64,000 bases of DNA from Chitinophaga nivalis (GCF_025989125.1 NZ_JAPDNR010000001.1:2028301-2092300), one strand, 5' to 3'; shown: positions 42,967-52,737, counted from the stretch's first letter. Notes: generated by a model from the letters alone, not told the origin. A program made the numbers and translations.

Positions 42967-44625
42967 ATGAGCTTGCCTATAATTTTTGCTATTGATGATG
43001 ACCGTCAGGTGCTGAATGCCATTACACAGGACCTGAAAGCCTATTACAGAAAGGAATACCGGATCTTAAGTACACTGTCTGCTACAGAAGCATTGGAAAG
43101 CCTGGTAACGCTGAAAAACAGAAATGAAACCGTGGCGATGTTTATCTCTGACCAACGAATGCCGGAGATGGAAGGCGTAGATTTTCTGCAGCAGGCTATC
43201 CGTATTTATCCGGATGCGAAACGGGTGTTGCTGACAGCTTATTCTGATACCAACGCGGCTATTAAAGCCATTAATGATCTCCGGCTGGATTATTACCTGA
43301 TGAAGCCCTGGGATCCACCGGAAGAAAAACTGTATCCGGTATTGAATGACCTGCTGGATGACTGGCAGAATGGTTACCGGCCCGATTTTAAAGGGATTAA
43401 AGTACTGGGTTATGATTTTTCTGCCGCCTCTTATCATATCAAGGAATTCCTGGCCAGTAATCTGATTCCTTATTTATCCGTAGATGTTGTTACGGAGGAA
43501 GGCCGGCAGCTGATGGAATTAAATCACCTGACAGCAGAAGATTTACCGGTAGTGATCTTTGAAAACGGGGAGGTGGCAAAGGCGCCGGCGATTATTGATA
43601 TTGCGGCCAAGATAGGATTGAATCCTACTTTCAGCAATGAGATATATGATGTGGTGATTATCGGCGCCGGACCGGCAGGTCTGGCAGCAGCGGTGTATGG
43701 CGCTTCCGAAGGATTAAAAACGTTGCTGGTAGAACGACATGCGCCTGGTGGCCAGGCTGGTACCAGCTCCCGTATTGAAAACTACCTGGGCTTCCCTTCC
43801 GGGCTTAGTGGGGCGGAGCTGACACGCCGGGCTATTACGCAGGCAACCCGTTTCGGCACAGAGTTTTTATCACCGCAGTCGGTACAATCCATCCGGCTGA
43901 AAGCCAACTACAAAATTTTATGCCTGGAAAATGGGGCAGAGATCAATGCAAAGGCAGTGGTAATTACCACCGGGGTGGATTATCGTAAACTGGATACGGT
44001 AGGGATTGAGCAGTTTGCCGGCGCCGGTGTATATTATGGCGCAGCCACTACAGAAGCAGCTTCCTGCCGCGACAGAGTCGTGTATATCCTGGGCGGCGGT
44101 AATTCCGCCGGACAGGCAGCGGTATATCTTTCCAAATTTGCCAGACAGGTATTTATTGTCATCCGACGGGAAGACCTCAGTGCTACCATGTCGGCCTACC
44201 TGATTATGCAGATTGCCGGTATTGATAATATTACCCTGGTATCCAACAGCGAGATCACCGCGGCAAAAGGAAATGACCGGTTGGAGCAACTGCATATTCA
44301 GCATGTGCAAACCCGCGAAGAACGTATCGTGCCGGCAGATGCCCTGTATATTTTTATCGGCGCCCGGCCGTATACCGACTGGCTGGGAGAACTGATTATG
44401 AAAGATGAAAAAGGATATGTAAAAACCGGCCGGGAGATGAAATCATTTGATCATTTTGGTAAGCTATGGAAGCTGGAGCGGGAACCTTATCTGCTGGAAA
44501 CCAGTTGCCCCGGTATCTTTGCTGCCGGTGATGTGCGTTCGGGTGCGATGAGCCGGGTGGCTTCTGCAGTGGGAGAGGGTTCTATGAGTATCAGTATGGT
44601 ACATAAATACCTGGCGGAAATATAA
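42967..44625 (+). CDS. Receiver domain fused to thioredoxin-reductase-like flavoprotein
   Basis: 552 residues. Receiver at ~1-125 with acidic cluster IDDDR, phosphoacceptor Asp62 (FISDQRMPEMEG), and Lys in YYLMKPWDPPEE. A thioredoxin/glutaredoxin-like region without a CxxC follows at ~140-215. The FAD/NAD(P)-binding module starts DVVIIGAGPAGLAAAVYGA (~228), with APGGQAGTSSRIENYLGFP, a second dinucleotide motif VYILGGGNSAGQAAVYLS and PGIFAAGDVRSGAMSRVA. Where thioredoxin reductases carry CxxC this protein reads ATTEAASC, so the redox dithiol is missing. It is probably an NAD(P)H-using oxidase- or ferredoxin-reductase-like output controlled by phosphorylation. Confidence 0.92.
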   Translation: MSLPIIFAIDDDRQVLNAITQDLKAYYRKEYRILSTLSATEALESLVTLKNRNETVAMFISDQRMPEMEGVDFLQQAIRIYPDAKRVLLTAYSDTNAAIKAINDLRLDYYLMKPWDPPEEKLYPVLNDLLDDWQNGYRPDFKGIKVLGYDFSAASYHIKEFLASNLIPYLSVDVVTEEGRQLMELNHLTAEDLPVVIFENGEVAKAPAIIDIAAKIGLNPTFSNEIYDVVIIGAGPAGLAAAVYGASEGLKTLLVERHAPGGQAGTSSRIENYLGFPSGLSGAELTRRAITQATRFGTEFLSPQSVQSIRLKANYKILCLENGAEINAKAVVITTGVDYRKLDTVGIEQFAGAGVYYGAATTEAASCRDRVVYILGGGNSAGQAAVYLSKFARQVFIVIRREDLSATMSAYLIMQIAGIDNITLVSNSEITAAKGNDRLEQLHIQHVQTREERIVPADALYIFIGARPYTDWLGELIMKDEKGYVKTGREMKSFDHFGKLWKLEREPYLLETSCPGIFAAGDVRSGAMSRVASAVGEGSMSISMVHKYLAEI

Positions 44626-44647
44626 CTATAGTAACTATATAGCAATT

Positions 44648-44686
44648 ACGCCCTGTACCACGGTAACCCGCCGTGATGCAGGGCGT
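44648..44686. terminator. Imperfect hairpin after the kinase/flavoprotein operon
   Basis: ACGCCCTG ... CACGG / CCGTG ... CAGGGCGT with an internal bulge and a 7-nt loop TAACCCG, followed by TGTTAA. Weak T-tail. Confidence 0.6.
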
Positions 44687-44851
44687 TGTTAATGTGATCC
44701 AGGGCGAGGTTAATAGGAATGGTAATGAAACAATATGCAATAGCGAATAGTGTGCAGTTATAGTATGTGGATATGCATGGTTCCGTAAATAGACTGTTAT
44801 ATCACTACAGTGTTAATAAAAGCATGGTTCCCGCTTGTTTTTCCTAAAGTT

Positions 44852-45250
44852 TTAAGCTAACTTTTGTTGAGGAAGACTGTGTTGTTTTGCCAGTAGCAAC
44901 TTATGATAGTGGATATAGGAGACAACAAGCAATATGATAAATAAGAAGGGGGCTGTTACTACTGAAGTGGGGTCACCACTGGAAAAATGAGCGATGGCCG
45001 CTGAAATGAACGTAAACCCAAAACCTGCATAGGCGAACTCTTTCAACTGTTTGGGGACTGCAGGTATGATCAATACCAAGGTGCCAAGTATTTTTGCCAC
45101 TGCCAGTTCTATTCTGAAATAATCCGGGAAACCCAAATGGTGAAACCCTTGTTTGATTTCCGGATTGGTAAGGTAGCTAAGTGCACTGAATAACATCATA
45201 ATGCTGATAAGGCCGGTGGTTATCCAGAATATAATCTTGTTTTTTTTCAT
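44852..45250 (-). CDS. DoxX-like small membrane protein
   Basis: 132 residues with four predicted membrane helices (IIFWITTGLISIMMLFSALSYL; IELAVAKILGTLVLIIPAV; EFAYAGFGFTFISAAIAHF; APFLFIILLVVSYIHY), the DoxX-like plan, including FPDYFRIELAVAKILG typical of the family. Divergently transcribed from an HxlR regulator gene with a palindromic site between them, so it is probably that regulator's target. The physiological role of these proteins is poorly defined (quinone- or redox-linked). Confidence 0.85.
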   Translation of the reverse strand: MKKNKIIFWITTGLISIMMLFSALSYLTNPEIKQGFHHLGFPDYFRIELAVAKILGTLVLIIPAVPKQLKEFAYAGFGFTFISAAIAHFSSGDPTSVVTAPFLFIILLVVSYIHYHKLLLAKQHSLPQQKLA

Positions 45251-45383
45251 ATTGGGATGCCGTTTTGTTGAATGAATAAAAGCAAATGATTAAAAGATAC
45301 TGCAGTTTCGTTTGTCATAATTGCTGATGTAAAACTAGCGATATTAGCGTATGAAAGCAGGCTGCTATACTGGAAGTAATTAG

Positions 45384-45397
45384 TAACCTTTTGGTTA
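45384..45397. promoter_or_regulatory. Candidate HxlR operator (TAACC-TTTT-GGTTA)
   Basis: A 5-bp inverted repeat with a T4 centre, 26 nt before the hxlR-type start codon and within the divergent DoxX/HxlR intergenic region. It resembles palindromes bound by HxlR-family winged-helix regulators. Confidence 0.5.
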
Positions 45398-45422
45398 GTT
45401 AACTGTTAAAACAAGAACGATC

Positions 45423-45818
45423 ATGTTACAAGATCCGAAACTTACTGATCAGTCATGCAATGCAAGCCTACGTGCCATTGATGATGCTTTGTATGTGATT
45501 GGAGGGAAATGGAAACTGAGAATTATTGCGGCTTTATCAGATGGGAAAACCCGGTTTAATGAGTTGCAGCGAAAGGTATCCGGGATATCTGCCCGGGTGC
45601 TGTCGGCAGAGCTGAAAGAGCTGGAGCTGAATGGGTTTATTAAAAAACATGTTTCCTCGCAAACACCTGCAATTGCTGAATATGAACTCACTCAATATAG
45701 TTTAACCCTGGATACATTATTACATGCATTAAGCGACTGGGGAGCCCAACATCTGCATAAGATAAGAGGGAAGGAGGCGGAACCTGAAAAGGTGGCAGCA
45801 GATCAGCCTAAAAAATAA
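45423..45818 (+). CDS. HxlR-family winged-helix transcriptional regulator
   Basis: 131 residues. Family features: CNASLRAIDDALYVIGGKWKLRIIAALSDGKTRFNELQRKV, then ISARVLSAELKELELNGFIKKHV and YELTQYSLTLDTLLHALSDWG. A single Cys (residue ~11) is in the N-terminal arm, as in redox-sensing members. Its gene is divergent from a DoxX gene, a recurrent Bacteroidota pair. The stop codon lies in the hairpin that terminates the convergent xylanase gene. Confidence 0.9.
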   Translation: MLQDPKLTDQSCNASLRAIDDALYVIGGKWKLRIIAALSDGKTRFNELQRKVSGISARVLSAELKELELNGFIKKHVSSQTPAIAEYELTQYSLTLDTLLHALSDWGAQHLHKIRGKEAEPEKVAADQPKK

Positions 45819-45839
45819 ACCCGCCGGAACAGCGGGTTT
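45811..45839 (-). terminator. Terminator of the GH10 gene, overlapping the HxlR stop codon
   Basis: 8-bp stem AAACCCGC / GCGGGTTT with a 7-nt loop. On the minus strand it is followed by ATTTTTT. Confidence 0.75.
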
Positions 45840-45864
45840 GGTGAGATCAGCATGGTGTATCCGG

Positions 45865-47667
45865 TTATTTATGTTGTAGTTGCTGTAATAAAGCATGATA
45901 AACCGGTTTTGGACGCATATCGGTGTCAAATGGTAATCCGTTTCCATAATCTACGGCGGCGGTTTCCGCTGCACGCCAGCCCAGTGAAGAGTACCGGTCA
46001 GTGAAGCCCCTGGTGCTAAACCCCGTACAGTTTGGGTTGTTCATGCATACCGCCAGAATCTCCTTAAAATAGGTGGCCTGTTTTTGTTGTAAGGAAGGTG
46101 TTACTTTATCTGTGTGCAGATAAACATCCATTTCAGATACCCTGACTTCCAACCCCAGGTCTGTAAATTTTTTCATCGTATAAGCCAGTGCTTCCGGATC
46201 TACAGGTCTATGCCCTTCTCCCATATCTTCATGCATCTGAAAGGCAATACCATGAACAGGTACGCGGCGTTGCAACAATCTTTTTACCAGTTGGTAAAGT
46301 GCATTGCATTTATTGTTGGGATCATTTAATACCAGGTTTTCCACGCCATATTCGTTGATATACAATTTGGCCGCCGGATCAATGCGGTGCGCCAGATTAA
46401 AGGCGATATCTATGTATTGTTCACCCAGTGCCTTGAACCAGGGAGAAGATTCCCGCAGCCCTTTTTGCCGGTCCAGGTTTTTATCCCGGATAGGTTCATT
46501 CACAACGTCCCATGCTGCTAGCTTTCCTTTATAGTGAGAGACGACTGTACTGATATGTTCTGTATAGACTTTTTTGATTTCTTCCGGATTGTTTTCCAGT
46601 TCATGCACCCAGGCCGGGATGGCTTCATGCCAGGCGAGGGTATGGCCCTGTACATCTATTTTGTTGCGATGGGCAAAATCTACCACCGCATCTGCTTCTG
46701 CAAAAGCATACAGGTGCCGCTGCGGATGTATGAACTGGAATTTCATATCGTTTTCAGGGGTGATGATGTTGTATTGGGCCGCCGCTGTTCTGGCATACAG
46801 GCTGTCCGTCAGGAGCGGGTGAGCCGTGAGGGCTGCACCAATGTATAAATGCCTGGGTAAAAGATTAGCGACGGTTCGCAGGGTATTCACAAAGTAGGGG
46901 ACGGTATGCAGCTGATAATCCATCACCGTTACTTTACTGCGTGTATTCGCCGCTCTGGCCATGAGCTGGTGCAACAGAAAGCTGCTGCCTCTTTCTGCTG
47001 CTGCGCCGAAATATACTTTGCCGGAGGCAAAAATGCCGTTGGTATCTCTCAGCACGCCGGCGAAAATATTATCGACATACCATTCAATTTTATCGCCGGT
47101 TTTTTTGAGGTGAAACTGTACTTTTTTTACACGCCCGATGTCTGCTGCAGATTTGTGTATAGCTTGTTTGCCGTCATGAACAATCAGTTGCAATTGCTGT
47201 GCTTTAACGCCGATGGCAATAGCTTTTCCTTCCTGTTTCCATTCATCGTAGATGTCTGGTAGCTGTCCACAGAAGTATAACAGCGCACTTTTTTCTGATT
47301 GAACGGAGATGGTAGCCGTGATGATGAAATCGCCCTGTACGCGTAAATAAGGTCCCTGTAAATTATAAGGTGGATTGTCGGTTGCTTTTTTGTTGTCATC
47401 TTCGGTCCAGGATTCTTCCGGCGCGGCTATTTTCGGCACAATACCTCTGTCGAGACCTTGTATCCATATACCTTCCGGCTTGACTACAGCGCCTGAAAAG
47501 TGTTGCCAGTCGTGGCCCTTGAGGAGGTCCATGAAAGGTGTTTCTTCTTCATTGACACGTGCGGTGTTGCAATAACTTTGTTGCTTGCATCCGAAAGCAA
47601 TTGCGAATACGATAAATATGATCAGCAATATAGTCAGGAACTTATTGCGGTAGATGTATACCACCAT
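45865..47667 (-). CDS. GH10 endo-1,4-beta-xylanase, lipoprotein-type, with N-terminal accessory domain
   Basis: 600 residues. Membrane/lipoprotein signal (FLTILLIIFIVFAIAFGC). Residues ~45-235 form a LamG/DUF1080-like beta-sandwich (PYLRVQGDFIITATISVQSEKSALLYFCGQ). The catalytic barrel follows, with TPENDMKFQFIHP, GHTLAWHEAIPAWV, acid/base Glu in WDVVNEPI and nucleophile Glu in VRVSEMDVYL, and ends GFSTRGFTDRYSSLGW. All GH10 hallmarks are present. It cleaves internal xylan bonds at the cell surface. No SusCD pair or other xylan enzyme is adjacent, so it is an orphan. Confidence 0.93.
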   Translation of the reverse strand: MVVYIYRNKFLTILLIIFIVFAIAFGCKQQSYCNTARVNEEETPFMDLLKGHDWQHFSGAVVKPEGIWIQGLDRGIVPKIAAPEESWTEDDNKKATDNPPYNLQGPYLRVQGDFIITATISVQSEKSALLYFCGQLPDIYDEWKQEGKAIAIGVKAQQLQLIVHDGKQAIHKSAADIGRVKKVQFHLKKTGDKIEWYVDNIFAGVLRDTNGIFASGKVYFGAAAERGSSFLLHQLMARAANTRSKVTVMDYQLHTVPYFVNTLRTVANLLPRHLYIGAALTAHPLLTDSLYARTAAAQYNIITPENDMKFQFIHPQRHLYAFAEADAVVDFAHRNKIDVQGHTLAWHEAIPAWVHELENNPEEIKKVYTEHISTVVSHYKGKLAAWDVVNEPIRDKNLDRQKGLRESSPWFKALGEQYIDIAFNLAHRIDPAAKLYINEYGVENLVLNDPNNKCNALYQLVKRLLQRRVPVHGIAFQMHEDMGEGHRPVDPEALAYTMKKFTDLGLEVRVSEMDVYLHTDKVTPSLQQKQATYFKEILAVCMNNPNCTGFSTRGFTDRYSSLGWRAAETAAVDYGNGLPFDTDMRPKPVYHALLQQLQHK

Positions 47668-48224
47668 GCGTACAAAAACTTAATAGGTTTTATTTGAACA
47701 TGCCTGTCCGTAACAAACGTTATAGTGCTATGCCTGATATGAATAACTGTCAGACATACAGATATAGTTAAGCATAACAGGTCTGGGACCGGCTTACAGC
47801 CATTCGTGTCCCGATAATAAAAGCCATGATTCTCCAAACACTCATATTGCTGTAGTGCATTGTGAAATAATGATCACCAGTTGTATTGTTCTCTATCATT
47901 ACGCACGAATCAACGTCACCCCCCATAGTAAATACTCGCTTTTAACAGATTCTTAACGGCTTGGCGGGAGCGTGGTAAATCAATAGGGGGATGTCTGCTT
48001 ATTTTCTTTTGAAAAATATAATGATGGATGATAAACCAGGTTGCTGGCTTGATAAGATGAAGGTGAAAAATATAATTGTCTTTTGTATATTTTATTAATA
48101 AGCCATATATTTAATAATGGTTTTTAGCTTGTGAAATGATCCTCGCTGTTCAGTAGCCCCGGCATTGTTATAACATCCCTCATTTGGTCATAAGTACCAA
48201 AACCATTAAATCCATGTTGGTGAC
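47668..48224. other. Intergenic region without a recognised gene
   Basis: About 557 nt between divergent genes (GH10 on minus, helicase on plus). No hairpin with a T-tail, tRNA or coding frame could be supported. It must contain both promoters, but no TAnnTTTG match stood out. Confidence 0.5.
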
Positions 48225-51200
48225 ATGATAAAGTTTACAGCAAACTATTCCTATACGAACCCGAATTTTGTTGTCCAGAATCTGGTAACGCAGCCTGTTG
48301 ATTCGCCCTATCTGTCGGTATATTATGTGATAAAAAATATACTGCAGCGGGGATGCCCGACGATGTTGTCGGAACACCTGCAGCAACATTTCGGAAAAGA
48401 TTTTCAGCAGCGGGACGACTTTAAAACCCCCTTCCTGTTAATAGATACCGCGGTGCCGGTATGGCAGGATACCATCAAGGGCGATAAACAAAAAAACTAT
48501 TATCCGGCAAAAACATTTTTTGAAAAACTGATTCCGGATCATTTTGGAGAATATGCTTTTATCCAGGCACTGTTGCTACCGGAAGCAGAGATTAATGATA
48601 TTGTGCAGGAGTATAATGAAACATTTGTTGGCCAGGCAGTGGATTTTTTTCTGCCGCAGGCAAAGATGGTCATTGAAATTGATGGGCAGCAGCATAAGCG
48701 CGACGACCGGATAAGGGTACAGGATAATATCCGCGATACTTATCTGGCTGCCAAGGGGGTGACTACCTTCCGTATCCCATTGAAAGCCTTCAATGATGGC
48801 AGCTTTGTGTCTATCATCACTGACATCAAAAAATTTCTGGCGCTTAAGGAAAATAAATTACAACTATACCGCACCACTTTTCAGCAGTTACAAACGCATG
48901 GCATAGATCCTGTGGTGATGCAGGAGAAACTATTACCCACAGCCATCATGCGGTTGCAATTATTGATACTGGAGTTGCTCATCAATGGCCAGTTGTCAAT
49001 AGCCGCTGACACCTGGCAGCTGCATCTGCAGGAAAGGGATGTCAGTGGTTTTGCGTCGTTGGCATTACAGGATCTGTTGATGTGGCTGGCCCCACTTTGT
49101 CAGCTGCGGAAACTACCGTTTACCGCACCCCGGCTGGATATACAGGTGACTACAGCGGATGGCGGAAAAATGTTGCCTAAGAAAGGGTACGTTAATATCG
49201 ATTTTAGTTTGCTGAAACGCTATACAGATGAACATCTCCACGAAACAGATACCCTATTTGTACGCACAGATTATTTTGGGAGTGAACAAAATTATTTCGT
49301 TGCCAGCACCACATCGCCGGTGACTTATGCTATCATAAATGACGATAATGCCGATCAATCGGCCTTACGTTTTTTTCTGAAAAATATTTTTGATAAAGAT
49401 GATTTTCGCGAAGGACAATTTGCCATTATTGCCAATGCACTGAGCCGGTGGGATACGATCGGGCTGTTACCTACCGGTGGTGGTAAATCTATTTGTTACC
49501 AGCTGGCCTGTTTGCTACAGCCCAGTATCAACTTTGTGGTATCTCCCATTAAATCCCTGATGTATGACCAGCAGGATAATGTAAAGTCGCTGTTGATCAC
49601 GAATACCGGATTTATTACCGGCGACCTGCCACCGGAAGAAAAGGAGCGGGTACAAAGGGAGTTCTCGCAGGGGAAATACCTGTTTATCTGGATTTCTCCG
49701 GAACGTTTTCAGATAAAATCTTTCCGGGAATACCTGGCTGCCGTTAATAGCCGGTTTTCAATTGCCTATGCGGTAATTGATGAAGTACACTGTTTGTCGG
49801 AATGGGGGCATGATTTCAGAACCTCTTACCTGAACCTGGCCCGCACCATTCAGCAGTATTGCCGGGATGCGCGCTTCATTGGCCTTACGGCAACCGCTTC
49901 GGTGCACGTGTTGAAGGATATCAGAATAGAATTCCAGATCAAAGATGAGAACGTAAAAACGTTAAAGGATTACAGCAGAAAGGAACTGCAGTTTGAAGTG
50001 ATTGCAGATAAAGGAAATAAGCTGGAGTTGTTAAAGAATAAGCTGCACCAGTTAAACCAGGTAGCTGATTTTATTGGTAAAAAAGATAAGGCGGCCCTCA
50101 TCTTTTCGCCGAATGTAAATGGGCCGTTTGGTTGCTATGAATTGGCTAATTATATCAATACGCTCTATCCGGATCAGGCCCGGTTTTATTCCGGGGAAGT
50201 GCCGGTGATGAATGAGTATGATGACCAGGGTAGAAAGACCAACCGTAAGATACCGGTGATGCCGCCGGAGGAGTTTACCCGGTATAAAAACGAAGTGCAA
50301 CATCAGTATAAGCACAATAAATTTCCCTTACTGGCTGCTACCAAGGCTTTCGGAATGGGGATCGACAAACAGAACATTCATTATACGATTCACTACGGTA
50401 TACCGGGATCGGTAGAATCTTTGTACCAGGAAGCCGGAAGGGCCGGGCGGTGGAACAAATCTCTTCCGGAGAACCAGGATGTCGTAGCCCGTTGTCTGGT
50501 ATTGCATTCGCATGAAACAGTAGACCCTCAGCTGGTAGACGAGATTTTTGATGTCAATACAGATATTGCACGGATTGCGGAGATCAATAAGGAGGTGGGA
50601 TTTTCCGGTAAGGATATTTTCAAGATTATCTTTTTATTCCTGCAGGGACATAAAGAAATCACAGAAGATTTTATCCTTATCCGCTTTCTGATAGATCATT
50701 ATTTTAAGGCAGACAGTATCGTTAAAGTATTCTGGAGAGACGCCATCCGGGAATTAGCTACCTATAGTCAGCAACACTATGGCAAACTCCTTACTGTAAA
50801 AGAAACAGAAATTCAAAAGGGGATTTACAAGCTTAGTTTATTGGGCATTGTGAAAGACTGGACAACAGATTTTGTAAACCTGTATGAAGTATCTTTTCAT
50901 CAAATGCAGGAAGCTGCGGTACTGTATACCCTGACAAAGTATATTCATAAATATGAACCTACCACCAACGTGGAAGAACAGGTGCGCATGGTAAAAAAAG
51001 ATAACCTGACAGATCAGTGCATTTGCTTTTTGTTGCAATGGACCTGGGATAACATTGTGTACAAGCGTCGGCAATCCATTAAAACGTTATCAGACTGGTG
51101 TCTGGACTTTAGAAACAGTGAATTCTTCAAACAAAGAATAGATACCTATTTCCAGTTTACAGAAACGACTTTCATCCTGCAGCATATTGCAGAACATCCG

Positions 51201-51662
51201 AAGGAATATGCACAATGGTTTGAACTGTTTTATCATCATGAACGACTGATAGACGCCGAAACAGCGGCGCGTTTAAGGGATGGTCTGAGCCGGTTCCTGG
51301 AAAGCTATCGCTCCAATGTAGGGTTGAATGTGATCAGTGGCCTGGTGCGTTTGCTACTGCAGGAATTCGACGATACGGATGGCAGGCCGCGGTTGGAAAA
51401 TGCCCTGGCGCAATTCCCGGCATTATTTACTACCGGTGAGCAGCAACAAATCCTCGCAAGAATAATTGCATTGGGTTGTCTATTACCGGAAGAAAGCCGC
51501 TATACATTGGCAGAAACCCTCGTACCGTTTTATCCCGACCAACGGGAATACCTGGCAGAAGAACTGCAGGTTATTTACTTACTCGATCGCCCCCTCAAAG
51601 ACAATATCATCACGTTAAAAAAACTGAATCTTCACTTATATGAGCAGCTTACAAAAATTTAA
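48225..51662 (+). CDS. PD-(D/E)XK (DUF559/Vsr-like) nuclease fused to RecQ-like helicase
   Basis: 1145 residues. A nuclease-like domain at ~120-195 (VGQAVDFFLPQAKMVIEIDGQ, then QDNIRDTYLAAKGVTTFRIPLKAF) has the D...ExD spacing and terminal strand of DUF559/Vsr-type endonucleases. The RecQ-type SF2 helicase starts near 390: motif I GLLPTGGGKSICYQLA (~415), motif II AVIDEVHCLSEWGHDFR (~518), motif III LTATAS, and motif VI SLYQEAGRAGRWNKS (~734), with AFGMGIDKQNIHYTIHYGIP before it. A C-terminal ~350 residues are helical and unrecognised; there is no HRDC or zinc site. It overlaps the next gene by 23 nt. It is probably a DNA-processing or defence protein. Confidence 0.85.
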   Translation: MIKFTANYSYTNPNFVVQNLVTQPVDSPYLSVYYVIKNILQRGCPTMLSEHLQQHFGKDFQQRDDFKTPFLLIDTAVPVWQDTIKGDKQKNYYPAKTFFEKLIPDHFGEYAFIQALLLPEAEINDIVQEYNETFVGQAVDFFLPQAKMVIEIDGQQHKRDDRIRVQDNIRDTYLAAKGVTTFRIPLKAFNDGSFVSIITDIKKFLALKENKLQLYRTTFQQLQTHGIDPVVMQEKLLPTAIMRLQLLILELLINGQLSIAADTWQLHLQERDVSGFASLALQDLLMWLAPLCQLRKLPFTAPRLDIQVTTADGGKMLPKKGYVNIDFSLLKRYTDEHLHETDTLFVRTDYFGSEQNYFVASTTSPVTYAIINDDNADQSALRFFLKNIFDKDDFREGQFAIIANALSRWDTIGLLPTGGGKSICYQLACLLQPSINFVVSPIKSLMYDQQDNVKSLLITNTGFITGDLPPEEKERVQREFSQGKYLFIWISPERFQIKSFREYLAAVNSRFSIAYAVIDEVHCLSEWGHDFRTSYLNLARTIQQYCRDARFIGLTATASVHVLKDIRIEFQIKDENVKTLKDYSRKELQFEVIADKGNKLELLKNKLHQLNQVADFIGKKDKAALIFSPNVNGPFGCYELANYINTLYPDQARFYSGEVPVMNEYDDQGRKTNRKIPVMPPEEFTRYKNEVQHQYKHNKFPLLAATKAFGMGIDKQNIHYTIHYGIPGSVESLYQEAGRAGRWNKSLPENQDVVARCLVLHSHETVDPQLVDEIFDVNTDIARIAEINKEVGFSGKDIFKIIFLFLQGHKEITEDFILIRFLIDHYFKADSIVKVFWRDAIRELATYSQQHYGKLLTVKETEIQKGIYKLSLLGIVKDWTTDFVNLYEVSFHQMQEAAVLYTLTKYIHKYEPTTNVEEQVRMVKKDNLTDQCICFLLQWTWDNIVYKRRQSIKTLSDWCLDFRNSEFFKQRIDTYFQFTETTFILQHIAEHPKEYAQWFELFYHHERLIDAETAARLRDGLSRFLESYRSNVGLNVISGLVRLLLQEFDDTDGRPRLENALAQFPALFTTGEQQQILARIIALGCLLPEESRYTLAETLVPFYPDQREYLAEELQVIYLLDRPLKDNIITLKKLNLHLYEQLTKI

Positions 51663-52230
51663 CAGTACCCTCGAAGATTTTGATAAAGAGATTACCAAAC
51701 TTAAATCCGTTGGAGAAGTATTCAACGAGATACGCGCATTGGCCGCCAGTTACGAAACCGTGATAGGTAGTATTGCACAAAGTAATGCTGCGCTGGAAAA
51801 TGTGCTGCAGCAACACCTGACCTTTCAGGATAACGTAAAGGATAAAATCAGGGAAATGGCGGCCCAGCAGGCGCTGTATAAAACAGACCTTCAGCAGTTA
51901 CTGGAGTCCAAAATAGCAGACCTCCGGGAACAGCAGAAAAAATTTGAGAAAGTACTCACGGAAGAAGTAGAGCAGCTCCGCAAAGAAAACAAACAGTTCT
52001 ATCGTGATCTGGAAGAAACGCTGCGGATAAAATTATCGGAACATAAATCGGAGATCAAAAAGTTTGTAACAACTGCAACAGAGTCTGCTACGACTCAGGT
52101 AGTGAAGGCTTTGGAAGCGCATACTGCTGCTATTCGTCAGCAACAGCAAAAAATATTGCTGGCCGTACTCCTGACAGGTGGTGTGTTGATCGGGGCGGTA
52201 GTCTTTGTCATCTACCGCCTGCTGCAGTAA
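51640..52230 (+). CDS. Coiled-coil protein with C-terminal membrane anchor
   Basis: 196 residues. Almost wholly helical with heptad-like Leu/Glu/Lys patterns (FEKVLTEEVEQLRKENKQFYRDLEETLRI), then one C-terminal membrane helix (ILLAVLLTGGVLIGAVVFVIYRLL, ~172-194): a tail-anchored layout with the coiled coil in the cytosol. It overlaps the nuclease-helicase gene by 23 nt in another frame, so translation is coupled and the proteins probably act together, perhaps by tethering the helicase to the membrane. No family recognised. Confidence 0.7.
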   Translation: MSSLQKFNSTLEDFDKEITKLKSVGEVFNEIRALAASYETVIGSIAQSNAALENVLQQHLTFQDNVKDKIREMAAQQALYKTDLQQLLESKIADLREQQKKFEKVLTEEVEQLRKENKQFYRDLEETLRIKLSEHKSEIKKFVTTATESATTQVVKALEAHTAAIRQQQQKILLAVLLTGGVLIGAVVFVIYRLLQ

Positions 52231-52299
52231 CCCGCTGAAACAGAAAAGTGGTTTTAAAGCCGCCCCCTGTTCGGTTAACGCACGGGGGCTGGTGGGGGC

Positions 52300-52698
52300 T
52301 TAACAAATCGGCGTGATGGTGAAGGGACCTGGTTCCTCACCCTCCTGCCGGGTGCGGTGGCGTTTTCCCCAGGCGCGCAGATAATCCCATACCGGCAATA
52401 ACTCGCTGGCACTATCGGTCAGCGAATACTCTACCCGGGCAGGTACTTCCGGATATACCGTACGGTTGACCAGTCCATCCCGCTCCATTTCACGTAAATG
52501 TAAGGTGAGCATACGTTCTGTTACATTGGCGATTTTCTTCTTTAGCTCCGAAAAGCGCGCCGGCCCGTATTTTAACTCATAAAAAATAGACAGCTTCCAC
52601 CTGGCGCCGATGAGGTCCATGGCATAGGCTTCTGTACATATGGCGATCAGGTTTTCCTTGTTGGAAAAGTTGGTAGAGGATTCTTTTATCTGCTTCAT
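52300..52698 (-). CDS. HxlR-family winged-helix transcriptional regulator
   Basis: 132 residues with the family core CTEAYAMDLIGARWKLSIFYELKYGPARFSELKKKI, VTERMLTLHLREMERDGLVNR and ARVEYSLTDSASELLPVWDYLRAWG. One Cys in the N-terminal arm. Divergent from the serine hydrolase gene at 52796 (97-nt gap), which has a good promoter match and is the likely target. Confidence 0.9.
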   Translation of the reverse strand: MKQIKESSTNFSNKENLIAICTEAYAMDLIGARWKLSIFYELKYGPARFSELKKKIANVTERMLTLHLREMERDGLVNRTVYPEVPARVEYSLTDSASELLPVWDYLRAWGKRHRTRQEGEEPGPFTITPIC

Positions 52699-52737
52699 CC
52701 TTACATTTTTGTTCGGTACTTACAATCCAATGCAGGC

